Origin: Lachnospiraceae bacterium UBA7199 | GTDB lineage: Bacteria; Bacillota; Clostridia; Lachnospirales; Lachnospiraceae | NCBI GenBank assembly: GCA_002490775.1 | Contig: DKUR01000064.1 | Coordinates: 2,355-43,597, forward strand | DNA length: 41,243 nt | Reading direction: 5' to 3' | Shown here: positions 33,346 through 41,210 of the stretch, piece by piece | How the letters are laid out: every line of letters begins with the position of its first letter | How positions within the stretch are numbered: the first letter of the stretch is position 1 | Made by a program: the position numbers and the translations under genes | Notes under the pieces: generated by a model | The model's database searches: none | What the model saw: only the letters and a program-made list of their open reading frames with translations | What the model was told of the DNA's origin: nothing

Positions 33346-34180
33346 AAGAGCAGCAAGCACCCTATTAGTATTAACGCTAACATTATCACCAACCTTAAAT
33401 GTTTTAGCATCTGAAACTAATAAAGCTAACGGAGAAAAAACAAATATCAATTTTGAAAAAGGCAGCCTTGAACAACTTCTCGACACAACAATACCTGCCA
33501 GAAGTTCAGAAAGCACATTTAAAGAATTAATTTATACTTATGAGCAAGACGGTACAGCGTACAAGGTATATGACCAAGCCAGCATTGATTTAAGTTCATC
33601 TCACTCTTTTATTTATAAAATCAATGCAGATAATGCAGAGATTTTAGTTCGTGAGGAAATTGTTAATGTTGAGGGTAATGTTGTAACAACAGAAATCATA
33701 GAGAACGGACAAACAACTACTGATGTATTAAGACTTGGTCAAGAGACAATTTCCGATTTAGAACCAGTGCGTGAAATAACCGGAAATATATCAACATACG
33801 GAACATGGGATGGTTTTCCTGTAAGCGATGATTATGAATATTGGATGTCATTTAAACATTCTTATAGCATCACCGGAACCACAGTAGCAGCCGTCTCTGT
33901 TACAATTAATGCAATTGTAAAAGTTGCATTAAATATCAGTCCAGTTGCTAAAATTACAGTTACAGCAATATCCTCTTTGGTAAGTTATATAGTTAATAAA
34001 AATGTTAAAAGAACATATGTTGAGGAAAATGTGTCTTTTAGGTGGACAAAAATACCTAATGTTTCTCTACAGCAAAAGGCCGTTGAACGAACTATCCGCA
34101 CATTTTATCTCGATAGTAATTATGCAACTGTTATAGACACTGTAACGACATATGCTTATTCAGAACACTATGAAGATTAG
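33329..34180 (+). CDS. Secreted protein of unknown function in the agrD unit
   Basis: 283 residues from ATG 33329, with AGGAGG seven bases upstream inside the agrD 3' end. A Sec signal peptide (MIKFFRRAASTLLVLTLTLSP, cleavage likely after VLA at about residue 28) is followed by a polar Glu/Thr-rich region. A conserved-looking aromatic stretch comes next (YGTWDGFPVSDDYEYWMSFKHSYS). A long hydrophobic and amphipathic stretch (about 175-225: VSVTINAIVKVALNISPVA and ITVTAISSLVSYIVNK) leads to a C-terminal beta-rich part. No family is recognised. Direct coupling to agrD and a small membrane protein behind it suggest a quorum-controlled secreted effector, possibly membrane-active, but this is inference. 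Confidence 0.8.
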   Translation: MIKFFRRAASTLLVLTLTLSPTLNVLASETNKANGEKTNINFEKGSLEQLLDTTIPARSSESTFKELIYTYEQDGTAYKVYDQASIDLSSSHSFIYKINADNAEILVREEIVNVEGNVVTTEIIENGQTTTDVLRLGQETISDLEPVREITGNISTYGTWDGFPVSDDYEYWMSFKHSYSITGTTVAAVSVTINAIVKVALNISPVAKITVTAISSLVSYIVNKNVKRTYVEENVSFRWTKIPNVSLQQKAVERTIRTFYLDSNYATVIDTVTTYAYSEHYED

Positions 34181-34373
34181 AAATATTATTAAAAAGAAAA
34201 TTATTCTTAATCTGGGATACATCATAATTATAGGCGGTATTATTATCAGTGAAAAAGTTAAGTCTGGTGCGCCGTGGCTCAGTATCATTCAGTCAGAATT
34301 TATCAATATCCTTTTTATAATTATAGTTGCTGTAATTGTAGAATTAATATTAAGAATCATAAAAAGCGATTAA
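34170..34373 (+). CDS. Small two-helix membrane protein
   Basis: 67 residues from ATG 34170 (MKIRNIIKKKIILNLGY), overlapping the previous gene by 11 bases; ATG 34152 is an alternative. Two hydrophobic helices (LGYIIIIGGIIISE and ILFIIIVAVIVELIL) are joined by a short polar loop, with a Lys/Arg-rich N-terminus. No family is recognised. Overlap with the secreted-protein gene and position before the terminator point to a linked job, such as immunity or an export aid. Confidence 0.65.
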   Translation: MKIRNIIKKKIILNLGYIIIIGGIIISEKVKSGAPWLSIIQSEFINILFIIIVAVIVELILRIIKSD

Positions 34374-34487
34374 TCTGTCCTTTGCTTTTGAACAGGCTTT
34401 GATAAAACGGAAAAGAAAAGAGAAAACCTCATGAAGTTTCAAGTACTTAAAATGCCTGAATTACATGATTTTCTCTCTTTCTTTAGT
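34374..34487. other. Non-coding spacer after the agrD unit
   Basis: No gene is supported in this AT-rich stretch. A loose inverted repeat of AAAGAGAAAA with TTTTCTCTCTTT spans much of it and may contribute to transcript 3'-end folding ahead of the terminator. Confidence 0.4.
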
Positions 34488-34523
34488 AATAAGGGGCTAA
34501 AACCAACAGCCCCTTATTTTTTT
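34488..34523 (+). terminator. Rho-independent terminator of the agrD unit
   Basis: An 11-bp stem (AATAAGGGGCT with AGCCCCTTATT), a 9-nt loop and a run of seven T on the plus strand. Confidence 0.9.
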
Positions 34524-34548
34524 AGCCAACAATATGGCACACATAAAA

Positions 34549-35391
34549 TTACTCCAGTTCCAACTGCCTGCGAAGCAGGTATTCACTTAAAATATACAAA
34601 CCTATTCCTACTGCCAGATACACAATTGATATGACCACCCATAAAATAGTGTAAAAGGAAAAAGGTGATGTCTCAAACCGATACAAAAACGCATTGTCCG
34701 TAATCATTTTAATCGTTATAGGAAACATAATTACCATAGCAATTCCCTGAATTACAGCACTGATTGCAAAATAAGCGCCAACCGAACCTAAAATTCTGTG
34801 TTTTCGTATCATCTGTCCCATAGTAATGGATGCTATAATAATCATTGTTCCACTAAAACAACTTACCAGTTCCATACCAACCGTACTGATTCCAAAAAAT
34901 TGAAAATCCTTAAAAAATGGCATATTCCAAAGCTGTCCAACTTCTTTTAAGGCTTCCATCACAAGCGTTGCAAACTCTCCCTCTTTTGATGCCAGAGATA
35001 ATACGGCAACGCCGCCAAATACTCCCAGACTTACAAATACTGCAATACCGCCAATCAATTCCCATACACTGATAACAATTACCTTACTCACCAAAATCTG
35101 GCGGGCGGTAACAGGCAGAGTATGTGTCAAATAGCCTTCATCAGTAAACATACTTTTATAGTAACGTACCGCCAGGTAAATTGCAATTCCAATCCCAACT
35201 CCAATCATTGCCACATAGAACAACATAATCAGCATGATCCCCGACATAGGAAGCCCAATCCAGTCGCTGTCCCATATAGGCAGGGAAAAAGTAAGTCCTG
35301 CTATCGCTGCAATAATCATCAATATGCCAATCAGCAATGTGGGTACCTTCCAGACTGCTTTCCATTCATGTTTGATTAATTTTCCTAACAT
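34549..35391 (-). CDS. ABC transporter membrane protein (YtrC/D-like)
   Basis: 280 residues with six or seven hydrophobic helices. It starts MLGKLIKHEWKAVWKVPTLL, a typical start of ABC-2-like permeases of the Ytr/bacitracin-resistance type, and carries DEGYLTHTLPVTARQILVSK, a segment found in this group. It overlaps the ATPase gene upstream by seven bases. Together with that ATPase and the GntR regulator it forms a three-gene operon. Such systems export or respond to cell-envelope antibiotics or peptides; the substrate is unknown. Confidence 0.85.
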   Translation of the reverse strand: MLGKLIKHEWKAVWKVPTLLIGILMIIAAIAGLTFSLPIWDSDWIGLPMSGIMLIMLFYVAMIGVGIGIAIYLAVRYYKSMFTDEGYLTHTLPVTARQILVSKVIVISVWELIGGIAVFVSLGVFGGVAVLSLASKEGEFATLVMEALKEVGQLWNMPFFKDFQFFGISTVGMELVSCFSGTMIIIASITMGQMIRKHRILGSVGAYFAISAVIQGIAMVIMFPITIKMITDNAFLYRFETSPFSFYTILWVVISIVYLAVGIGLYILSEYLLRRQLELE

Positions 35392-36086
35392 GCGAACACC
35401 TCCCTGAAATATGCATCCACGGATTTTCCCTTGGTCTCCCGAATATCCTCAACTGTCTCATGGAGCACCAGTTTTCCGTCTCTGATAAATATTACTTCAT
35501 CCAAAACCTTTTCAATGTCAGAAATCAAATGTGTTGAAATGATCACTGTGGCATTTTCATTGTAATTTGTAATAATCGTCTTTAAGATATAATCCCTTGC
35601 AGCAGGATCAACACCTGCGATAGGCTCATCCAAAATGTATAATTGAGCTTCCCTGCTCATAACCATAATCAACTGTACCTTTTCTTTGGTTCCTTTGGAA
35701 AGCGTCCTTAAATAAGCACTCTCGCTGATTCCCAGATTGGCAAGCATCTGCCTTGCCCTTTCCGGGCGGAAGTCTGCATAAAAATCTTCAAAATAACTGA
35801 TCAGTTCTTTTACCTGCATACTGTTTTGAAAATAAGTCCTCTCTGGAAGATAAGAAACACAGCTTTTTGTCTCAGCTCCGGGCAGATTTCCATTTATCCT
35901 GACCTCTCCATTTGTGGGCACTAACAGCCCATTGATCAGTTTAATTAATGTTGTCTTGCCGCTTCCGTTTGGTCCTAAAAGCCCAATAATCCTTCCCCTT
36001 GGAATTACAAGGTTCAAATTCTCTAATGCAATCTTTTTCTTTTCATAAACCTTGGTAAGATTGTTAATCGTTACTAAACCACTCAT
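35385..36086 (-). CDS. ABC transporter ATP-binding protein (YtrB-like)
   Basis: 233 residues. Walker A GPNGSGKTT, signature region LSKGTKEKVQ (a variant of LSGG, usual in this subfamily), Walker B LYILDEPIAGVDP and switch His in STHLISD. ATG 36086 is chosen because GGAGG lies five bases before it and homology starts there (MSGLVTINNLTKVYEKKKIAL); the frame is open to 36227. It energises the membrane protein encoded by the next gene. It lies about 75 bases downstream of the GntR regulator gene. Confidence 0.9.
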   Translation of the reverse strand: MSGLVTINNLTKVYEKKKIALENLNLVIPRGRIIGLLGPNGSGKTTLIKLINGLLVPTNGEVRINGNLPGAETKSCVSYLPERTYFQNSMQVKELISYFEDFYADFRPERARQMLANLGISESAYLRTLSKGTKEKVQLIMVMSREAQLYILDEPIAGVDPAARDYILKTIITNYNENATVIISTHLISDIEKVLDEVIFIRDGKLVLHETVEDIRETKGKSVDAYFREVFAC

Positions 36087-36162
36087 ATTTCCTCCATTCC
36101 GAGGCATCATAAATTCTACGTGAACCTGTTTAGTTTGTTGACCAAACTGCCCATCAGGGAAT

Positions 36163-36534
36163 TTATTCAGCCTGCTCCCCTCCTGCCTGTTCCAGCAGCG
36201 CCAAAATTTCTTTTTTATTAAATCCAAGCTCCTTCATTTTGCTGATAAAAACATCTACCTGCTCTCTTGCCAGCATATTTCGAGTCTGTTTGATCATTTC
36301 CATATCCTCCGTAACAACCCTGCCGCTTGTTCTCTGCGCCATCACAAGCCCGCTTCTTTCCAGTTCTGCCAACGCCTTCTGCATTGTATTTGGATTTACA
36401 CCTGCCTCAGCCGCCAGTTCCCTGACACTGGGAATCTTGTCGCCTGATTTGTACTGTCCTGCAATAATACGGAGCTGTATCACTTCAAGAATCTGCGCAT
36501 AAATTGGACGATCAGAATTTAAATTCCATGCCAT
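36163..36534 (-). CDS. GntR family regulator (YtrA subfamily)
   Basis: 123 residues. The winged helix covers 1-75 (PIYAQILEVIQLRIIAGQYKSGDKIPSVRELAAEAGVNPNTMQKALAELERSGLV pattern), with the short C-terminal dimer helices of the YtrA subfamily (INKKEILALLEQA-like end). YtrA regulators repress their own ABC transporter operon and are released under envelope stress. A palindrome (36553-36564) just upstream of the ATG and downstream of the promoter is a good operator candidate. Confidence 0.92.
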   Translation of the reverse strand: MAWNLNSDRPIYAQILEVIQLRIIAGQYKSGDKIPSVRELAAEAGVNPNTMQKALAELERSGLVMAQRTSGRVVTEDMEMIKQTRNMLAREQVDVFISKMKELGFNKKEILALLEQAGGEQAE

Positions 36535-36552
36535 TTGCCTCTCCCTTTCTTT

Positions 36553-36564
36553 GTACTATTGTAC
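36553..36564. promoter_or_regulatory. Candidate YtrA operator
   Basis: GTACTATTGTAC, an interrupted palindrome with GTAC half-sites, sits between the promoter -10 and the regulator's start codon. Its place fits autorepression. Confidence 0.5.
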
Positions 36565-36576
36565 TACTCTATTAAT

Positions 36577-36605
36577 ACAATAATCCATTTGGAAGCTTTT
36601 GTCAA
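36577..36605 (-). promoter_or_regulatory. Promoter of the GntR-ABC operon
   Basis: On the minus strand TTGACA (36600-36605), a 17-bp spacer and TATTGT (36577-36582). Confidence 0.6.
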
Positions 36606-36659
36606 GGGCTTCCGTAAAATATTCTCATATAGGCTCTACTTCGGCCTTAAGCCTTCCCT

Positions 36660-37115
36660 TTATGTGGTTTTTGTTACTGCCACAGCGCAAAGAAGCGCTC
36701 CGATCATAATGCAGAAATCACCTATATTAAAAACCACTTTTCTAAGCCCAAAGGGTACATTAAAACTTACATAATCCACCACATACTTTCTGACAAGTCT
36801 GTCATAAGTATTGCTGTAGGCGCCTCCAAGAAGCAGCGTAAGCCCCCACTTTAACAGTCCCTTACCAGCCTGCCCCAGCGAAAGTATAAAAACTGCCGTA
36901 AGAAAAAGAGTAAGCAACACCGATAAAACAGCTACCACCCGCTGCCTGCTTTGACCTGCATTTAAAAAAGCGCCTTTGTTGTGATGCTTTCTTATCAGCA
37001 GCATTCCACCGCATTTTTCTTCTTCCGTATCCGGCGTTTTTGTTTCCTCAATATAATTTTTAATTTTCCATTCCAGTCCGAAAATTCCCAGTATCACCGC
37101 AAGATATCCCATCAT
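36660..37115 (-). CDS. lspA: Signal peptidase II family protein (lipoprotein signal peptidase)
   Basis: 151 residues with four hydrophobic helices. The conserved residues are visible: HNKGAFLN (NxGaaF-like), GGAYSNTYDRLVRKYVVDYVSF with the first catalytic Asp, and FNIGDFCIMIG with the second. It cleaves the signal peptide of diacylglyceryl-modified prolipoproteins. The sequence is divergent (a 20-residue insert after the first helix), so it may be a second, specialised copy. No partner gene is adjacent. Confidence 0.82.
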   Translation of the reverse strand: MMGYLAVILGIFGLEWKIKNYIEETKTPDTEEEKCGGMLLIRKHHNKGAFLNAGQSRQRVVAVLSVLLTLFLTAVFILSLGQAGKGLLKWGLTLLLGGAYSNTYDRLVRKYVVDYVSFNVPFGLRKVVFNIGDFCIMIGALLCAVAVTKTT

Positions 37116-37205
37116 CCATCTCCAATTTCATAATTGTTTTTAAATTTTGTATTACTATTATACACTACTTTTGGAATACTGAAAACAAACCAGCCAAAAT
37201 CCACA

Positions 37206-37247
37206 AAAGGACTAATCCGGCTGGCAGTCCAGCGGCCTTAGTCCTTT
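37206..37247 (-). terminator. Hairpin downstream of the LuxR remnant
   Basis: A 10-bp perfect outer stem (AAAGGACTAA with TTAGTCCTTT) encloses a second stem (GCTGG with CCAGC). The T-rich tail on the minus strand is weak (TTTTG). It lies 32 bases after the LuxR-family stop codon. Confidence 0.65.
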
Positions 37248-37278
37248 GACACAAGATACTTTTGCAATGTAAAGGTAA

Positions 37279-38572
37279 TCATAAAATCCCCAGTTCACGG
37301 GCTGCCAGCACAGCGTTTGCCTTGCCAGAAACACCCAGCTTCCGATAATTTTCCTTGATATGATATTTTACTGTCTCCGCTTTCATGGAAAGCTCGGCTG
37401 CTATCTGATTTACGCTTTTCCCCTCCGCCTGCAGCCGCAAAACAGTCAGCGCTGTCTTGCTGAAATCCGGCGCATTCACAAACCGGCTTTTCAGATACAA
37501 GGGATAACGTACTGCCGCTTTTCCGGTCTCCGCCTGAAGGCGTGAAAGCCATTTTTTATCCGACAGCTCCTTTTCCAGACAGGTTTTCCCTGCTGCCTCA
37601 AGCAGCTCCCGGACCGCCGTCCCCTCCTCGCTGATAATTCGAAGAAAATGGTAGCTGCAGGCTTCCTTGAGGGCAGAGAAAAATTCCTCCTTCCATTCCC
37701 CTCCCATCCGCTGTTTCACCATGGCGCAAAGCAGATTCACTTCCATCTGAATATAAATACGGCTGCATTTTTCCGCATAATAGCGAAGCTTTTCAAGCAA
37801 GGCCTCCGCTTTAAAATACTCTCCGGTAAATAGATAGCAGCGCACCTTGGTCAAATACCTGTAACGCTCCAGGATACAAAATTCCCTGTTTTCATCCGGT
37901 GCTTCATCAAGCCATCTTTTCACGGCCTGGCCGTCCCCCTCACGCAGGGCAAGACGGCATCTTAAAGCGTTTATATTAGGAAGAAGCTGCGTTGCCCTTT
38001 CCTCTAACACCTTTGTTTCAAAGGAATTCAAAATCGCTTTTGCTGTCTGCATCTCCCCGTAAAGGGTATTTAAACGAACCTGCATTCCCACCGCTGCAAA
38101 GACAATCTCCAGCATACCGCCGCTTTCCGCTTCCATCTGCCCCCGGGTAAGCAGTGTCAGCACTTCGTAGGTGTCCTCCCCTTTTTCATAAAGACTTTCC
38201 CCCAAAGCAACTTTCACAAGCCCTTTTCCATAACGTCCCAGCACTTTTTCCAAAAGTTTTCCCATCGAAGCCGCCAGTTTTCGGTCATTTTTACTCCAAT
38301 GGCAGAAGTCCTTGCCGCCATTCATGGTACTTGGGCAGTTGCTGGTAGCGGAAAACTCCGGAAGTCCTATCCCTTTGTCAAAAAGCAGAGCCGGTACCTT
38401 TTTCATAATTTCCAGCATGTCGGTGCTTCCGCGGTGAGGCAGGGCAATGTCAAGATAAACCAGCCGGCTGAGTGCTTCCCGCTTTTGTCCGCCTTTTGCG
38501 GACTCTGCAAAGGATTCCAACTTTTGATACCAATACTCGCTTTCCTCTTCCCGAAGCATCAGGTGAATATTC
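37279..38572 (-). pseudogene. MalT-type LuxR regulator, 3' part, split by an IS21 element
   Basis: The frame encodes about 426 residues from the first ATG at 38559: a helical TPR-like region (about 110-340) and a C-terminal LuxR helix-turn-helix (ALTVLRLQAEGKSVNQIAAELSMKAETVKYHIKENYRKLGV). MalT-type regulators are usually about 800-900 residues, with an N-terminal ATPase module. Here that part is cut off at 38572 by the insertion sequence. Joining 41243-41211 to 38564 across one copy of the 8-bp repeat keeps the frame open (SVRSMLNIHLMLREEE). The intact gene would therefore continue beyond the window's right edge. The remaining piece could still be translated from an internal start, but without the sensor part. 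Confidence 0.8.
38565..38572. repeat. 8-bp target site duplication, left copy
   Basis: GAATATTC, identical to 41211-41218. The sequence is itself palindromic. Confidence 0.7.
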
Positions 38573-38660
38573 TAACGCTTCAGAGCCACCGTTTTATCGC
38601 TTGAGAGCCATTTGATTTTGGTATTCTAATGCTTGAGAGCCACCACAACATCTAGTGGTC
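38573..38660. repeat. Left terminal repeats of the IS21 element
   Basis: Three tandem units (GCTTCAGAGCCACC, GCTTGAGAGCCATT and GCTTGAGAGCCACC) spaced about 28 bases apart, typical of the multiple transposase-binding sites of IS21 ends. Confidence 0.8.
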
Positions 38661-38682
38661 TTTGATATTTGATTTTATATAG

Positions 38683-38739
38683 GATCTCCTATAGATTTTG
38701 ATAGAAAGCCTGGTGCTTTTAATAAATCTATAGGAGGTC
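38683..38739 (+). promoter_or_regulatory. Hairpin sequestering the istA ribosome binding site
   Basis: Fifteen-base arms (38683-38697 with 38725-38739, one G-T mismatch) pair CTCCT with the AGGAGG (38732-38737) that lies nine bases before the istA ATG. Transcripts entering from outside would fold and hide the site; a transcript starting inside the arm would not. Confidence 0.7.
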
Positions 38740-38746
38740 TTTTATT

Positions 38747-40285
38747 ATGTACAAAAAGACGAAACCCAGAAGCGTGATGGAGCTTCTAAACAAAAATCTA
38801 AGTGAAAGGGAGGTGGCGACAATACTTGGATGCTCAAGAAACACAGTCTCTGAAATTAAGGAACTTTGCAGACAGCAATACATGACTTGGGATGACATTC
38901 AGGATATGACAGATGACGGGTTGTACGATATCTTATATCCTAAGAAATTCAAGCGGACAACAAACTATGTGCCTGTCGATTATGCATACGTACATTCAGA
39001 ACTCAAGAAAACTGGAGTGACTATGAAACTGCTGTGGGAAGAGTATCGGGACAAATGCGTGAGCGAGGGCAGGGAATACTGTGCGTATCCTACATTTACT
39101 GTCAATTATTACAAATATACTGGCGAGAAGAATTATACCAGCCATATACAGCACAAGCCGGGAGTCGAGGTAGAGGTGGATTGGTCTGGTCCTACAATGT
39201 CATATGTGGACGTGGATACTGGAGAAATCATAACCGCATATCTGTTTGTCGCCACGCTGCCATACAGCCAGTATGGGTATGTGGAAGCCACCACGGATAT
39301 GAAAGAAAAAGCGTGGCTTGAATGCCATGTGCATATGTTTGAATTCTTCGAAGGCACGCCTGTGAAGATTGTCTGCGATAACTTGAAAACTGGTGTTGTG
39401 TCTCATCCTAAGAAGGGAGAGATAATCCTCAATGATGCATATCTGGCGTTAGGGGAGTATTACGTGACCGCCATCATGCCTACAGGCGTTAAAAAGCCCA
39501 AGCAGAAAGCCAGCGTAGAAGGTTCTGTAGGCAAGATTGCGACGGCTGTTATAGCAAAGCTTAGGAATGAAATATTTACATCACTTGAATCGCTAAACTC
39601 AGCTATTCGCAAGGCTGTAAAGGAGTACAATGACAGACCGTTCCAGAAAAGAGATGGAAGCAGGAGCACTGTTTTCAATACGCAGGAAAAGACCTATCTG
39701 AGAGCCTTGCCGTCAGTCCCTTACGAGGTGTGTGAATGGTCTTACGGACATAAGGTGGGCAAGAACTCCCATATAAACTTTAACAAGGGCCAATACTCTG
39801 TTCCCGGCAGATATATTGGTTGTAAGGTTGATGTCAAATACAACTCCCACCTTGTCTTTGTCTATTATAACAGAAGCGAAATTGCAAGACATGAAATCCT
39901 TCCCAAGGGCATAGTAAACGGTGTCAGGACAGATGAATCCCATCTTCCGTTTCCGCTTAAGAAGAATAAGCAGGCTGAAGACCTGATTGACGCAGCCAGA
40001 GAAATCGGACCGAATACTTTTGAGTTGATCCGAAGGATGTATGACGAGGCAAAAGTAAAGGAGCAGCCCACGCAGACTGTCGTAGCCATTCTCGCAATTG
40101 CTGACACCTTTACGCCGGACATCTTAGAAGCCGCTTGTAAAAAAAGCTTAAAGCAGTATCATATGCCTTTTTACAAAACGGTATACAAGGCTGCCGAGAA
40201 TCTAAATAACCAAAAAGAGCTTGAAAAATTCAAAGAAACAAATAAAACAACCGGCATCGTAAGAGGTGCCGATTACTACGGATAG
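38747..40285 (+). CDS. istA: IS21 family transposase IstA
   Basis: 512 residues. It has an N-terminal helix-turn-helix (LSEREVATILGCSRNTVSEIK) and a DDE integrase core with Asp in VEVDWSG, Asp in IVCDNLKT and Glu in KASVEGSVG. A C-terminal domain follows that includes the GQYSVPGRYIG beta-barrel segment. It catalyses cut-and-paste or replicative strand transfer together with IstB. AGGAGG lies nine bases before the ATG but is hidden in a hairpin. The full IstA length and all catalytic residues argue for an active protein. Confidence 0.96.
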   Translation: MYKKTKPRSVMELLNKNLSEREVATILGCSRNTVSEIKELCRQQYMTWDDIQDMTDDGLYDILYPKKFKRTTNYVPVDYAYVHSELKKTGVTMKLLWEEYRDKCVSEGREYCAYPTFTVNYYKYTGEKNYTSHIQHKPGVEVEVDWSGPTMSYVDVDTGEIITAYLFVATLPYSQYGYVEATTDMKEKAWLECHVHMFEFFEGTPVKIVCDNLKTGVVSHPKKGEIILNDAYLALGEYYVTAIMPTGVKKPKQKASVEGSVGKIATAVIAKLRNEIFTSLESLNSAIRKAVKEYNDRPFQKRDGSRSTVFNTQEKTYLRALPSVPYEVCEWSYGHKVGKNSHINFNKGQYSVPGRYIGCKVDVKYNSHLVFVYYNRSEIARHEILPKGIVNGVRTDESHLPFPLKKNKQAEDLIDAAREIGPNTFELIRRMYDEAKVKEQPTQTVVAILAIADTFTPDILEAACKKSLKQYHMPFYKTVYKAAENLNNQKELEKFKETNKTTGIVRGADYYG

Positions 40286-40300
40286 GGAGGAAATATCATT

Positions 40301-41068
40301 ATGAAATTCGAGTTAAAGAAAAACCTTACAAAACACGAGCTGGGTGATTTAGGCAGACTGGTGGAAAACCAGGAAGGCGATATCGCATTGGCAGATTTGA
40401 GCTTTGATGCAAGATTGGAACAACTGCTTGAGGAATTGATTTGTGAAAGGGAAAACAAGCTTATTAACAGGCTGATAAAGGCCGCCTCATTCAAGTATCC
40501 AATGGCAAGCATTGAGTCTCTGGATTTTGACGCAAGACAAGTCAAGAAGAACACGATAATCAATCTTGCCGCAATGGGATTTGTGACTACGGCAACAAAC
40601 CTTATAATCACAGGTCCGACCGGTGCTGGCAAAACCTATCTTTCATGTGCGTTGGGAATTGAGGCATGCAAAAAAACTTACAGGGTTTTCTACATCCGAA
40701 TGCCTGATTTAATGCGCAATTTTGAGGACAGGAGGGACGACCTTAAAGAGTTGACCCGGTACAGGAAGAGATTGGGTAACTACAACATCCTCATAATCGA
40801 CGAGTGGCTGAACTACAAACTTAACGAGAGGGATGCAAAGATGCTCTACGAATTATTTGAGCAGAGAAGTGGAAACAATTCTACCATCTTTGTCGGACAA
40901 TTTCCTGTGGCAGAATGGCATGACAGGCTGGGAGGCGGAACACAGGCTGATTCCATAATGGACAGAATTGTTCATAACGCATATGAGATTCCGAGCAGCG
41001 AAACGAATCTCAGGAAGATATACGATTCCAAAAAGCTTGCTAATCTTAAGTCCGAGATTGAGAAATAG
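40301..41068 (+). CDS. istB: IS21 family ATPase helper IstB
   Basis: 255 residues of the DnaC/IstB AAA+ family. Walker A GPTGAGKTY and Walker B ILIIDEW are visible, with the sensor segment IFVGQFPVAEWHDRLGG. It selects and remodels target DNA for IstA. GGGAGG lies ten bases before ATG 40301, and the gene starts 15 bases after the istA stop. Confidence 0.96.
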   Translation: MKFELKKNLTKHELGDLGRLVENQEGDIALADLSFDARLEQLLEELICERENKLINRLIKAASFKYPMASIESLDFDARQVKKNTIINLAAMGFVTTATNLIITGPTGAGKTYLSCALGIEACKKTYRVFYIRMPDLMRNFEDRRDDLKELTRYRKRLGNYNILIIDEWLNYKLNERDAKMLYELFEQRSGNNSTIFVGQFPVAEWHDRLGGGTQADSIMDRIVHNAYEIPSSETNLRKIYDSKKLANLKSEIEK

Positions 41069-41095
41069 ACACTTGTAAGACCTGTTAAAAAAGTT

Positions 41096-41123
41096 GGAGC
41101 TGTGAGCTCATGCTCATGGCTCC
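41096..41123. other. Hairpin after istB
   Basis: GGAGC and GTGAGC arms pair with GCTCAT and GCTCC around a 4-nt loop, 27 bases after the istB stop. It has no T-run. Confidence 0.4.
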
Positions 41124-41134
41124 ATTACTATATC

Positions 41135-41210
41135 TTGTGTTTGTGGTGGCTCTAAAGTGTTAAAATCCGAGGTGGCTCTCAAGCGATAAAACGGTTGCTC
41201 CGAAGCGTTA
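41135..41210. repeat. Right terminal repeats of the IS21 element
   Basis: Three inverted units (GGTGGCTCTAAAGTG, GGTGGCTCTCAAGCG and GGTTGCTCCGAAGCG) mirror the left end. Confidence 0.8.

Larger units (their letters stand above)
38573..41210 (+). mobile_element. IS21-family insertion sequence
   Basis: 2638 bp with istA and istB in order. Both ends carry matching multiple repeats: three copies of a unit containing GCTTGAGAGCCACC (or close variants) on the left, and three inverted copies on the right. The ends read TAACGCTTC and GAAGCGTTA. It is flanked by the 8-bp direct repeat GAATATTC and interrupts a LuxR-family gene. Both transposition genes look intact. Confidence 0.92.

Noticed and set aside
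34431..34634. 67-codon plus-strand frame after the agrD unit
   Set aside because: It reads through the strong terminator at 34488-34523 and into the antisense of the ABC permease gene, so it is not a likely gene.
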